In this document: piece after piece, positions 40,617 through 51,270 of the stretch
How the letters are laid out: each line of letters opens with the position of its first letter
Numbering within the stretch: the first letter of the stretch is position 1
DNA from: Galeruca laticollis
Lineage: Eukaryota; Arthropoda; Insecta; Coleoptera; Chrysomelidae
NCBI GenBank assembly: GCA_963921935.1
Contig: OY998185.1
Location: forward strand, 60,837,717 to 60,901,716
Direction: 5' to 3'
Length of the DNA stretch: 64,000 nt
Program-made: the position numbers and the translations under genes
The notes under the pieces: model-generated
What the model saw: only the letters and a program-made list of their open reading frames with translations
What the model was told of the DNA's origin: nothing
Databases searched by the model: none

Positions 40617-41842
40617 AGGATATTAAGGTATCATACCATAACTAGAGTTATGGAAAAAAGTCGGGGGTGAGCCAGAACTCCAGAGACAACGCGAAGCTGA
40701 TAATCCTCAAGAATCTTACGAAAGCAAAAGCGGCTAAGACTGTGAAATACGGATCGAACGTCGACGAAATTATCATCTGTGATCCGGAAGGTTTATTGCT
40801 TTCATATCGAAAGCCATTGAGTAAAGATCGCATTTTGCAGAAGATTTTCATTTTTGGTTTTATATAATATCATAGATTGATGGGATAAATCGAGATTGTT
40901 CGAATTTCTTCACAAGTTTGGTTGCGAAAATTATTTGTCCTAATAATATAAGCAACTAACATTGATATTATCAATGAGACACCCTGTATGTAATGCTCTT
41001 AAAATTATGAATGGTTTACTTTAAAATATACAATATGCGAAATATGGTAGTTCAGTTTTAATAAATAAATAAATTATTGCTAGTATTTTTGATTTTAATT
41101 ATAATCAAGAAGGATATTTGGTTGTCATAACAATATAAAAATTTGGATGAGAAAAGCAATTTATTTTTGGAATTAGAAAGAAGGTTGTCAGTTTATAAGT
41201 TTAATGAAGAGATATATAAGAAAAGTAAATTGAAAAAGAGTTTGAAAGAGATATAAAAGATTAGTAATGGAAATTGGGTCAATAAAAAAGGAAAATTTTA
41301 TATGAAAAGTGTAAACGTTAGAATTTATGAAGAAGGTTTTTAAGAAGATAGAAGATAATAGTACATCCAGTTAAATGATATATTTTGGGGAAAAAGACAT
41401 TTTTAGAAGAGCTTGTCATTGTAATTTTTTGGACAGTGCTGCAGAAAGAAATTTAGAGTGAAGGTTAGTTTCCAGTGAATAGAAATTTAGAAAATAAAAG
41501 GTAGTGTTTGAAATATTTTATTAGAGATCTTTAAAATTAATTTGGTCTTTATTTCAAAATTGATGAATGCCTTTATAGTTAATAAAAAATGTTTAATTGT
41601 CACTTGAAAAATAAAACTGTCAAGTTTATACAAAGTTTTATATTTGGTTTAAACATTTTTTGTAAATTCTTTAATAATAATTAAATAAAAATTAGGATTA
41701 ATTGGTTTATACAATAATTGTCTTTATTAAATGATTTTAATAAAAAAAGGTCCATATATTAATAAACAATATAAATTAGAGAATTTTTAGAAACCTACCC
41801 GAAAAGTCTATATATGAAAAAAAAATATAAATCATACTATTT

Positions 41843-41843
<1 letters not shown>
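40617..41843. other. No gene recognised
   Basis: Contains a 66-codon open stretch (40667-40867, KLIILKNLTKAKAAKTVKYG) of unknown nature and a terminus-like GACACCCTGTATG at 40977-40989. The rest is AT-rich and featureless. Confidence 0.35.

Positions 41844-41916
<73 letters not shown>
41844..41916. repeat. Compound (TA)n-(TG)n microsatellite
   Basis: TA units to 41888, then about 14 TG units to 41916. Open frames across it are artefacts. Confidence 0.97.
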
Positions 41917-43430
41917 TCATGGGTCAAATTTGTACCCCCGTACCAAATTTCAATCGGATCATTTTGAAAATTTGCCCTTTAAAGCCGGTTCTGACACCTT
42001 GTTAAAAGGCAACATCAGCTGGGGTTTTGAAAGGGAAGGAAAAATCGTAAAAAAAATAAAAAAGTGTCGTGTAGATAATCAAAAATTATTAACATTGGCG
42101 TAGAAATTGAGCCCATAAAAAAATCTGAGGGGGACAGGGGGGTAAATATTATTAAAAAAATGTTTGGCCGTGTATCTGATAGTGGGTTATGGTAGTCTAT
42201 CATGGATAACTCACAGTAAAAATATGCCCCACTGCATTGAAATTAATGGACAAATACATTTTTTCGAGATATAGAAAAAATGCTGTAGACTTAAAATGTA
42301 AATGACCTTTAGACAGGTACATAGAAATCTTTTAGCCCGTATAAAAGGAGTATATTTCGCCTAAAAATTCCGAAAATTTAATCTCCAAAAATTACGAAAA
42401 AAATTTTTCACAACCCTGTATATACTCAAAAAAATTCTAATTTTTTTCTGTACCGATTGATATATATATTTTGAACATTTTATCGAAAAAGAGGGCGCCA
42501 CAAGACGCCCTAAATTTTGAGGTTAAAATTTTTTTCGACCACCGTAGCTATATACCGATTGCGCATATGTCTAAAAACACATCTCGAACTTCCACGCTCA
42601 ATTTCAGTCCACTGTCGGGGGGCTCAATGGGGGGGTCCTAAAAATATTTCAAGTCCATGACGCCTACAGGCACTCCAAATCCGGAAGATCCCCGAAAATC
42701 ACCATTCTAGCATTAATATTTAGCGAATGCTGGACCCCCAAAAAAAGGGGGCAGAGAGGTGCCCCCATATATCATCGTAAAGGATTTGACGTGATTAGTT
42801 GCCCCATCATATTTATAACACGAAATTCCAAAAAAAAAATTTTTAAATGTACTTTTTTCCTTTATATTTCCCCCATTAACCCCCCCCCCTTTTCGTGTGT
42901 TCTATGTACGTGTCGAGTGATTCTCTTTGAAACGTACGTGGCAATTTTTCGCTATCGTTTATAGCAAAAAAAGCCCTAAGTAACAAATTCGAAAAATATA
43001 GGTTTTTAACGATCTCTAGACCCCCCAAAAAGGGGGGCTGGAAAGTTTTGTTATATATTTTTGAAGAGGGTTTGACGTGATCTCTTACGCTGGGAAATTC
43101 GAAAAAAAATTTTGCAAAAATACTTTTATTTTAATTTTTCCCTGTATAAATCTTCAAATCAAAAAATCTGTTTATTGGCCCTATGTACCAGTCGGAATTT
43201 TCTGTTTCAGATACAAATTTTTATTTTTCGCGAATTTCAGTTGTGCCCTCTATCGTTCGAGGAAGGGGAAGGGGAGGGCGGTATAATATATTTTTTTGTG
43301 ACGGCATTTACTCGAATAGAAATATATTTGCTATGAGAATTCGATATCTCAAATCGTCTCTGAGATAGCTATAGGGGGGTGGAGGGAGGCGATTTTTTTC
43401 CTATAGTTTTTTCTCTAATTTTTTTTGTCT
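41917..43430. repeat. Unassigned repeat-like block with G/C runs and a diverged direct repeat
   Basis: Noncoding and compositionally odd, alternating poly-A/T with runs of G or C. Two segments about 300 bp apart align: GACCCCCAAAAAAAGGGGGC..GATTTGACGTGAT..GAAATTC (from about 42732) and GACCCCCCAAAAAGGGGGGC..GGTTTGACGTGAT..GAAATTC (from about 43019). I cannot name the family. No frame has domain content. Confidence 0.5.
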
Positions 43431-43568
43431 ACACGTTGGTATACACAACTACTTTCCTGGCTAATACCACGCAGAATATTGAATTACATCCCCTTCGAAG
43501 AACGTGACATTGATCGACCCTTTTGTCGATACAGACATCTGTGGTGATTCGCAACCGCACGGAGAAGG

Positions 43569-43618
43569 GCATAGTACATTGACCGGTTTCGACCTTCTTG
43601 GGTCTCTTCAAGAGTACC
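43569..43618 (-). ncRNA. Hammerhead-like motif, left arm of foldback 1
   Basis: Minus strand: GTAC, then CTTGAAGA (one base longer than the core consensus), stem II GACC/GGTC with loop CAAGAA, GAAA, palindromic stem III ACCGGT, C, then AATGTAC. GTAC can pair with GTAC as stem I. A degenerate relative of the right-arm motif. Confidence 0.45.
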
Positions 43619-43731
43619 GTAATGTCTTGTAGTTCAGATCTGAACTGAAGATTCCGTCCTCCGACAACCTCTATTGGGCTCTGTGGTTACACACTTGCGA
43701 GAAGTAGTCAGCTGTCGCCATCTTCACTTTC

Positions 43732-43776
43732 GGTACTGAAGAGACCCAAGAAGGTCGAAACCGGTCAGTGTACTAT
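43732..43776 (+). ncRNA. Hammerhead-like motif, right arm of foldback 1 (canonical core)
   Basis: Core CTGAAGA (43736-43742), stem II GACC/GGTC (43743-43746, 43753-43756) with no extra base, GAAA (43757-43760), stem III palindrome ACCGGT, cleavage triplet GTC ending 43766. The core and stem II fit the hammerhead consensus exactly. Stem I is weaker: GTAC with GTAC across a small internal loop, and the first pair is mismatched. Confidence 0.5.
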
Positions 43777-43882
43777 TCCCTTCTCCTTGCGGTTGCGAAT
43801 CACCACAGATGTCTGACAAAAGGGTAGATCAACGTCACGTTCTTCGATATTCTGAATTGTATTAGCCAGGAAAGTAGTTGTT

Positions 43883-45210
43883 TTTCTCTTCGAAGAACGG
43901 TCAGGTTAACATGTCCAAATTATTGAAATTTTGACTAAAACGGAGGTGCAGTAGAAAACCGAAATTTATTTTTCATATAGACACACCTCGTATTTTATGA
44001 AAATTTAATTCATCATATATATTCCGAATCTCAAGTAACTTTTTTTTATATAATAAAAGGCACTTGAATTATTTTATGACATTTACAAATTAATTGTCAC
44101 TGGAAATTAAGCAAATGTCACTGATTAAATCAAAATTACTATAGCATGCAAAATGTTAAATACGTTGAAAATAGATACTGAATAAATACCACAGTGAGTT
44201 GGAATCAAAATTATATATTATATAATCAGATAACAAATTATAAAAGTTTTATTATTTCCCAAAATATTGTAAACGAAACAAAGATAATAATTTCTACCAA
44301 TATTAATATTACTACAACCTATTCTAAAACTCGACTAATTGTAAATTTTTTATGCAAAAGTTCAACTCGTTTAATATACCCTTGACGTATATCAATGTCA
44401 AATAACGCAAATTTGTCTTCAAATTGTCTATTCAAAATTTTTCACTTGATGTAAGATCTTTTATGTATAACGTTAATTTGGTTTAGCTAATATTATTCTA
44501 TAGATGCATCTATTTTCGAAATGTATTTAAAAGGCCTGTTAATTCTCGAGAAATAATTTTAAACTGGAGTGGACTCACCAAATAGGACAGGAAAACTCGT
44601 ACGTATTCTAAATGTATTTAGAATTCTGCAAAACTTTCTAAATATCTGATTTAGAAACTGGAAACACTTACACTTGATACGATGCAATTCTTCTATGAAT
44701 TATGCACGCACTGGCTTTACAAAGTATGGCTTTATAATCTGATTGTATAGTTATAATTTTTATTAAACTCTCAACAAAATTTGAGACAACTCTTATCTCG
44801 ATGTTGTCTCTTGGGGGTTTCAAATTTAACTACCTAAACGTTTTTCAAATAAATAAATCTCTTCTCCTGTGGTTACGAAAAATTCCTTTTTTTAAAAAAA
44901 ATACTAATTTATGTTTCCCTATAACAAAGAGATTTGAATTCTTTTATTACCATTGTAATTCTGATAGCAGAGACATCTGTATTTTAAAATTTCAAATATA
45001 TTCTCCAAATTGTAATATAATCTGTCTATCATTAAATATATTCTACATAAACGTCATCCGAAAATTGAAATGTCAAATTTGATTTGTATACCGAATCTTT
45101 CAAAATTATTGATTATACATAGAATACAGTGTGTATCGAAAGTATTACATACAAATATGAATAGTTTTCCTTGTTTTAATGTTTCTTTTACATTTTAAAT
45201 AGAGGAACTG

Positions 45211-45215
<5 letters not shown>
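43883..45215. other. No gene recognised
   Basis: Strongly AT-rich sequence. Open stretches at 44194-44385 and 44801-45082 have no domain content or splice context. Confidence 0.35.
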
Positions 45216-45257
<42 letters not shown>

Positions 45258-45304
45258 GAAAATATCAAGGGGATTGCAGCCTAAATAATATTTATATTCT
45301 TGTT

Positions 45305-45357
45305 ATACAAAACCGAGCGCTTTCGAAAGACTATTTCTTTCTTTTTCAAGGTTGCAT
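45305..45357 (-). ncRNA. Hammerhead-like fold, left arm of foldback 2 (core degenerate)
   Basis: Minus strand: stem I AACC, then TTGAAAA in place of CTGANGA, stem II GAAAGA/TCTTTC with loop AATAG, GAAA, stem III palindrome AGCGCT, C, then GGTT closing stem I. Architecture is right but core positions C3 and G8 are changed, so catalysis is unlikely. Confidence 0.4.
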
Positions 45358-45699
45358 GTTAGAATTATAAGAAATCAAAGAAAACAGGATACATAGTAAT
45401 CACCTCCGACTTAAGTTAGAGGTAAAATCAATGCCTCAACATTGAATTAAAATGCAATAGGAAACCAAAAAATTGAAAAAGTAGCTAAGTATTAATTTTA
45501 TGTTGTTAATTTAAACTCAATTTTGCAATTTGTCAATTTTTCAATGTTTCAATTTTTTCAATTTTTTACTTGTTCACTTTTTCAATTTTTTGGTTTCCTA
45601 TTGCATTTTAATTCAATGTTGAGGCATTGATTTTAGCTCTAACTTAAGTCGGAGGTGATTACTATGTATCCTGTTTTCTTTGATTTCTTATAATTCTAA

Positions 45700-45752
45700 C
45701 ATGCAACCTTGAAAAAGAAAGAAATAGTCTTTCGAAAGCGCTCGGTTTTGTA
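45700..45752 (+). ncRNA. Hammerhead-like fold, right arm of foldback 2 (core degenerate)
   Basis: Mirror copy of the left-arm motif, same bases: AACC, TTGAAAA, stem II, GAAA, AGCGCT, C, GGTT. Confidence 0.4.
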
Positions 45753-45836
45753 TAACAAGAATATAAATATTATTTAGGCTGCAATCCCCGTGATATTTTC
45801 AATTTTGTTTGTTAATAGTTCAGCCGTGATTACTTG

Positions 45837-45900
<64 letters not shown>

Positions 45901-45903
<3 letters not shown>

Positions 45904-45978
45904 AGGATATTCCCATAGGTCTAATAATATCAAAGCTTAATTATTTGTAATATCATATCTTCTTATTTTTTCTATTAT
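45901..45978 (+). repeat. PLE terminal-repeat fragment after a TA tract
   Basis: Reads TCCAGGATATTCCCATAGG and CTAATAATATCAAAGCTTAA, matching PLE terminal repeats (for example 6500-6570). It begins exactly where the TA run ends and stops at about 45978. Confidence 0.85.
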
Positions 45979-46159
45979 TGAATATTGAATTATTGGATCT
46001 TTACCCGTGCGTCACATGAGGTGCCCCCTCTCCTCTCAAACAAAAATCCTGTATCCGCCTCTGTCGATGGGGACTTTTGGCATTTTGTTTAGAATCACAA
46101 AAGAAAGGTTCATGCAAATATCCGGCTTTTCCCTAATTTTTCCACAGTAAAATGTCTTA

Positions 46160-46625
46160 TTAAAATGCTACCACTTCTCGAGTCTCCTATATGGCGTAGA
46201 AGCAAAATGTCTCTCCTCTCTATGGTGTAGAAGCATGGACTCTCACTGATGCTATGCAGAAAAGAATAAAAAACTTTTGAGATGTGGTGCGACTGAAAGA
46301 TGCACAAGATTTTATGAACTCGACATTATCACAAACATGGAAATACTTCAGCGCATGAAAAAGGAACTTCCGAACCTAATAAAAGCAAGATATTTCTCAT
46401 ACTTCGACCACATTATGAGAAATGATAAAAACCAACTCCTACAACTAAAAATCGAAGGTAAAAGGGGACCAAGACGACGTCGTACATCCTGGCTGAAAAC
46501 CCTTAGATAATGGTCAGGAATTGAATCAATTAACCTATTTAGAGCCGCCGTAGACAAAATAAAATGTGGCAATGTGATCGCCAACGTCCTCAAGGATAAG
46601 GCACCTTAAGAAGAAGAAGACTCAA
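46160..46625 (+). pseudogene. LINE 3' end (reverse-transcriptase C-terminus), truncated
   Basis: Frames give LLYGVEAWTLTDAMQKRIK, then ITNMEILQRMKKELPNLIK, ARYFSYFDHIMRNDKNQLL, GKRGPRRRRTSWLKTLR, and NLFRAAVDKIK, the C-terminal region after RT in many insect LINEs. It ends in an AAG-rich tail (46611-46622), a usual 3' simple-repeat tail. A 30-bp imperfect duplication (TATGGCGTAGAAGC / TATGGTGTAGAAGC) lies near 46191-46235. Frameshifts are present. Confidence 0.75.
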
Positions 46626-47923
46626 TATACACATACACAAAATTTAAAAGATGAGCATGCTCAAATTAGTTGCTCTCATGTTTACCTATTTACAACAAAA
46701 ACTTTATCTTCGTCAAGCGTAAACTTTTTCCCTACAACACATTTCAATCGCAAATAGACCGATTCCATATTAGTTTGTTTTGTATGTACTATAAACGCGA
46801 TTGTTTATCCAGCTGTAGCTGCCTTTTTTGGGGGAAAGATATTTTATTACATACAAACATCTGCTGGTAGCAATAAGAATTTTTATTCGGCCTTATACTT
46901 TATTACTTTAGTTAATGGGAATTGTTTATAGTCGTTTAAAGGGTTTATATATCTATTCACAGTAGCGTGGTGGATGTTTTTATTTATATTTTAGGTCCAA
47001 GAACGAATTTGTCACAATATTTTTGCGTAAAAAGTGTACGTGACTTTGAGCGCATATCTTCTAGTTTTCACGGAAAACTAGACTGTGCAGTTGTTTTAAA
47101 ACTAAAAAATAGTGCAATGGTACTAAAATAATGTTTTTTTTTATTATAAATAAACATGTTTTATAGGAATCATGAAGAAACTCATTTCGTTTCTACCGTA
47201 AACTGTTTCAATATTTATTTTATAATGTAGGTATAATTATTTCATTTCTAACGGTATCATGTAACAACTTTTTTTATGACCGCCAGATTACATTATATCA
47301 GAGCTCGCACATAAGTTCATTGTGATAAAAAAGTAAAGAATGCACTAAATCAGTCCCGATACGGAATCTAAAATTCCTACAACTTTGGAATCTAAAAAAT
47401 GTCCAGGTATACCCGATCTCTTCAGCCGCCTCAAATTAATTTAAATTCGAAAACAAGATATTTAAAACGGGTTACTATCCTAGCTGAACGTTTTTTACGT
47501 GTAAAAGAAATCAAAATCTACATTTTAAGAATTCAATGAAGGAATGTAACCGGTATTTTTTTGGCGCGTACTGTATATAGCTATAAAAAAGTGCTCATGT
47601 ATGGAGTACAACATAATGAATTGAATGAATAGCGAAAGGCATGCCAGGAATGCGCGTTCGTATAAGATCGTGTACGATCGGTGGAATGCGGTGCCCCGCT
47701 GAGATCGTGCGGCGTAACACAGGTAGTCGTTGCAACGCACGCTGTAGGCAGAGACCAATTGCACTCGAAAATGTATAAAATAATCTCGTAATAAATTTTA
47801 TAATAACGACCTAACTGATATTGAATGACGAATATTATACATACCTTCTTCTCTTTGCATCATTTTATATCAAATAAAAAATTTATTTTGGAAATTTTGT
47901 TAATATTATTTTACAGGTTGAAT
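46626..47923. other. No gene recognised
   Basis: AT-rich with a GC-richer patch (47630-47760). No open frame has recognisable content. It separates the LINE end from the hAT terminus at 47924. Confidence 0.35.
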
Positions 47924-48325
47924 CAGGGTTGGGCAAAATCTGATTTTTTGAAAAAAATCACGATTTATTTGATTTTTTAAATTTGAATATAAAATTTGAA
48001 CATTTTGATTCTTTGAAATTATTGTTAATTATTTTAACGTATAAGTCTAAAAATTATAATACAATTTGCGGCTCAAAAACTTGTGACAACGCATTCGTCG
48101 CGCTTCTTGCAAGAAAATTCTTGTCGCGATTTGTTTTCCTTCTGTCTTATACACTCACTATACAGTGCCGAGTGAGGCACGAACGCGTTTATTGTGCTTT
48201 TTGCAAGAATATTCCTGTCGAGGCTTGTTTTCCTTCTCAACCTATAAATTGACGTTGCTCAACAATTTCACGCATTTCGCTAGTTAGGTTAGTTGAGTGA
48301 AGTGAAAACATATAAATAAAGTAAA

Positions 48326-48485
48326 ATGAGTGGAAGAAAAGAGGACCCAATATGGCAGTTCTATATTAAGACAACAAATCCAAATAAATTGGGGTGTAGG
48401 GCGATTTGTAGAAAGTGCAAGAAAGATATTCAAGGGTTAGTCCAAAGCACACCTCGATGTTTGTAATTATCAAGAGAGGAATACA
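48326..48485 (+). pseudogene. hAT transposase 3, BED zinc-finger exon
   Basis: MSGRKEDPIWQFYIKTTNPN, then CRAICRKCKKDIQGLVQ. The Trp and the C-x2-C pair are those of a BED finger; the following His-x-His part is garbled (frame shift after GLVQ). In hAT transposases this finger recognises the element ends. Confidence 0.75.
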
Positions 48486-48540
48486 GGTAATTAAATTATT
48501 AATTTAATTTTAATTATATTTAATAATTGTAGATTATACC

Positions 48541-49961
48541 ACGAGTCAATAATGCTATTATTCTCGAGGAATAATAGCCATTATTGCGAGTAGTATACTC
48601 TACTTTATTTAAAACAAATTTATTTATTTTAGATTTTTAATGAACAACTTTATTTGTCAATAACATTTAAATTAGTGATAGTACAATTAATAAACTGAAT
48701 TGGTCGTGAATTATGATTAACTTTGGAAGAGTTTTCAACACGAATATTTGGAATTTCGGTTGCTGTAAAAGAAGAAGTTGCTTCATTACTATTTATATCT
48801 GTTTGGCAATAGTATCTGCTGTACTTGTTTTGTTTCTCATAGACCGATCAATGTATCCTTCAGCTACTTGGGTAGATTTCCAGCCCCCATGACGCTTCAA
48901 TCCAGTTATATCGCCTCCTCCATCAATGTACAGAGTGGCAGATGATCTGCGATAACAATGGCTGGTATAACTTTGAGGATTTGGCAAGTTTAAATATTTG
49001 GCAATTTGTCTACCAATGTCTGCAAATTTGTTTTTTCCTATACGTTGTATTGTACATTTCGATTTTTGATAATTTAGAAAGAATGAATTGGTTTCTACAT
49101 GTGACGGACGGAGATCGATGTACTTCTTTACAATATTGTAAAACGTACTGTTTATGGTGAATTTTCGTACAATTTTAGTTTTAGTCTTGGGTATTGTTAT
49201 CAATAACTCTGTTTGGAAATCCTTCACGTCTTCTATCTTCATTTCATAAAGCTCATTTCATGCGCCCATAATTCCAATAACTAATATAACCTGAATCAAA
49301 AAAGAACATGAGTTTTTGATTAGATCAGATTAAATATGAACATTTACCTTATGCAAAAGAAAAATTTCATCAGGAGCTCTGTCAATAAATTTCCTAATTT
49401 CTTCCGGGGTCAGAGTGGAAGATTTCTTTGCTTGAAAACCTTCAGATTTTCTTTTTAAAAACGCTCGTAGTTTCTTATATTTTTCCAGATCAACGTCATG
49501 GTTTATCTTCAACACAGATTTAATCATTGAATAGAATGACCATAATGAAGATGGCTTGTATTTTGCACCCAATTCAGCGAAATAGGCCAGCAGATCATAT
49601 TCGGAATAAGAGTTTGCCTTGTTTCGAAGACGCCATTCGTTGAACGATGCGTACGTTTTATTATAAATGGATTTCGATGTTTCTGGTATTAAGGTAGATG
49701 TTGTTGCTGCAGCTAATTGTACAATTTCTGGTGGTGTACAAGTGACAGATTCTTCATTTTCATTCATTTTAATACAAATACACAAACACTACGCGTTTGA
49801 CACTGACACTTTTGAGTTTGGTTATATTGTTTCCATGGTATTATTTAATTCGAGAAATTTTGTGATAGGAGTACAAGAGGGAATAAAGACTATTAATCCC
49901 TCGCCATTTTTCCCTAAGGGATTAATATATGGCATTATACTTCAAAAACCACAAGTATAAT
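48541..49961 (-). mobile_element. Crypton-like tyrosine-recombinase element 2 (limits approximate)
   Basis: A recombinase gene (48793-49785) lies between a strong palindrome at 48541-48594 (CAATAATGCTATTATTCTCG and its mirror) and a pair of palindromes at 49892-49961 (ATTAATCCCT/AGGGATTAAT and ATTATACTT/AAGTATAAT). Same orientation and intron as element 1. It seems inserted in the intron of hAT 3. Confidence 0.6.
48793..49785 (-). pseudogene. Crypton-like tyrosine recombinase 2, stop in the first catalytic motif
   Basis: Exon 1 (49785-49347): YKPSSLWSFYSMIKSVLKIN, KLRAFLKRKSEGFQAKKSS and TPEEIRKFIDRAPDEIFLLH. Intron with GTAAATGTTC donor and TGATTCAG acceptor. Exon 2 opens VILVIGIMGA, then TGA at about 49258-49260 in the motif where element 1 has ACRCDEL, then NELYEMKIEDVKDF. 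It goes on with QSYTSHCYRRSSATLYIDG (H-x-x-R), LKRHGGWKSTQVAEGYIDR (His/Trp and the nucleophilic Tyr), and a stop at 48793. Second Arg, His and Tyr are intact; the first Arg is not visible. Complementary damage to element 1. Confidence 0.82.
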
Positions 49962-50229
49962 ACTTATATTATATATTAGTCGTAAATAAAGATTTTTATT
50001 ATTAACCCGGGAATGATCGCTTGGTGAGATTTTGCCTATCATTTTTTGTTTTTTGTTGATTCTCCAAGCACTTGATATTTTATTTTTGAGATAATTTAGT
50101 GAAAGTTTTGAGACATAAATATTAATTATAAGTTAAGTAATATAGTGTAATTTTTAATTATATATTCTGAGATATTTTGAAATATTTTTTAAATATATAC
50201 GTATTATAAGTAGATACATTTTTGATAAA

Positions 50230-50900
50230 TAACAGAATACAACAGGGTAACAAATGTTTCTATGCATTAAAAGACACATTTAAATCAAAGATATTGTCTA
50301 CAAACGCAAAAATTAAAATATACAAGACAGTAATTAGACCAATCGTACTTTACGCCGCAGAAACCCGGAATTTAACAAAAAAATAGGAAAACACATTAGA
50401 AATCTGGGAAAGGAAAATACTACGGAGAATATAAGGCCCAATTAAAGAAAATGGAGAATATTAAGAAACTACGAATTTAATCAGAAATTCAATAGCCCAA
50501 TAATAACAAATGAAATGAGAAGTAAACGATTAAGGTGGGCAGGACATGTACAACGTCTAGGTAATGAAAGGTGTGTCAAGAAAATAGAGGAAACTAAAAG
50601 ACAAGGACGAAGAGCAAGGGAACGACCGAAAACTAGATGGTTGGATGGTGTAGAAGAAGATCTTAAAGAAATTGGAATAAATTACTGTAAGAACAAAGCA
50701 AAAAACCGGAAAAAATGGAAAATAATAGTAGAAGAAGCAAAGGACAGACTTCAGAGCAGAAACTAAATCACCGAATTCACAAACTCCCTACTGATTTAAA
50801 GTAGTAGGGTTGGCCAAGCGGCTGGCCACCGCTGCCGGAAAAATGAGGCTAGGAATCCCAATAGGTAGACTATGGACCTTAACGTCTGAAAGACAATGAG
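50230..50900 (+). pseudogene. LINE 3' end (reverse-transcriptase C-terminus)
   Basis: From 50270: NAKIKIYKTVIRPIVLYAAE, then ENTLEIWERKILRRI, then (open from 50515) LRWAGHVQRLGNERCVKKI, ARERPKTRWLDGVEEDLKEI and a stop at 50764-50766. The order is the end of a non-LTR RT polyprotein. The 3' UTR runs to about 50900, where ATGAGAAAAAGATGATG ends it. Stops upstream; 5'-truncated. Confidence 0.8.
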
Positions 50901-51270
50901 AAAAAGATGATGCATTTTTGAGGTTTTTTTTAAAATGTTTTGATAGATATTATTTTTAACAAAGAGTAAGTATTCATTTATAAATATTTTAGGATATAGA
51001 TTTTAGGCATATAATAATATGATTGTTTTTAAATGTTAGGTGAAATCTAACACGTGGCCTTTAATGTAACTTTTTTAACGCGACCTTTCCCAAGTTAATT
51101 AAAGATTATCTTTATTCTTCTATACTTAATTATTAATTTTTTTCAACTTAAAAAAAATTTGCCTTTACATCTCTATTGAACATTTTCACTTTATTTTAAT
51201 ATCAATAATTCAATACTATATCAATATATTATCAATTAATCAATTTTCAATTATGTTTTTTCACTTTCCA

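Larger units (their letters stand above)
43439..43882. repeat. Foldback repeat 1 with arms of about 150-180 bp
   Basis: The left arm 43439-43618 is the inverted complement of 43732-43882, sharing ACAACTACTTTCCTGGCTAA, GAACGTGACNTTGATC, ACATCTGTGGTGATTCGCAA and GACCGGTTTCGACCTTCTTG. The loop is 43619-43731. Each arm ends at the loop side with a hammerhead-like motif. No open frame of meaning. Confidence 0.9.
45216..45900. repeat. Foldback repeat 2 (arms about 230 bp) embedded in TA microsatellites
   Basis: TA runs (45216-45254 and 45841-45900) enclose an almost perfect inverted repeat: left arm 45253-45484, right arm 45568-45806, loop of TTTTTCAAT-type repeats. Shared words include CACCTCCGACTTAAGTTAGA-like and GAGCGCTTTCGAAAGAC. 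The arms differ by only a few bases, so the repeat is young or homogenised. A PLE fragment starts directly after the second TA tract. Confidence 0.93.

Noticed and set aside
40667..40867. Continuation of the ABHD gene after 40616
   Set aside because: The translation does not resemble the hydrolase C-terminus and no catalytic His region is seen.
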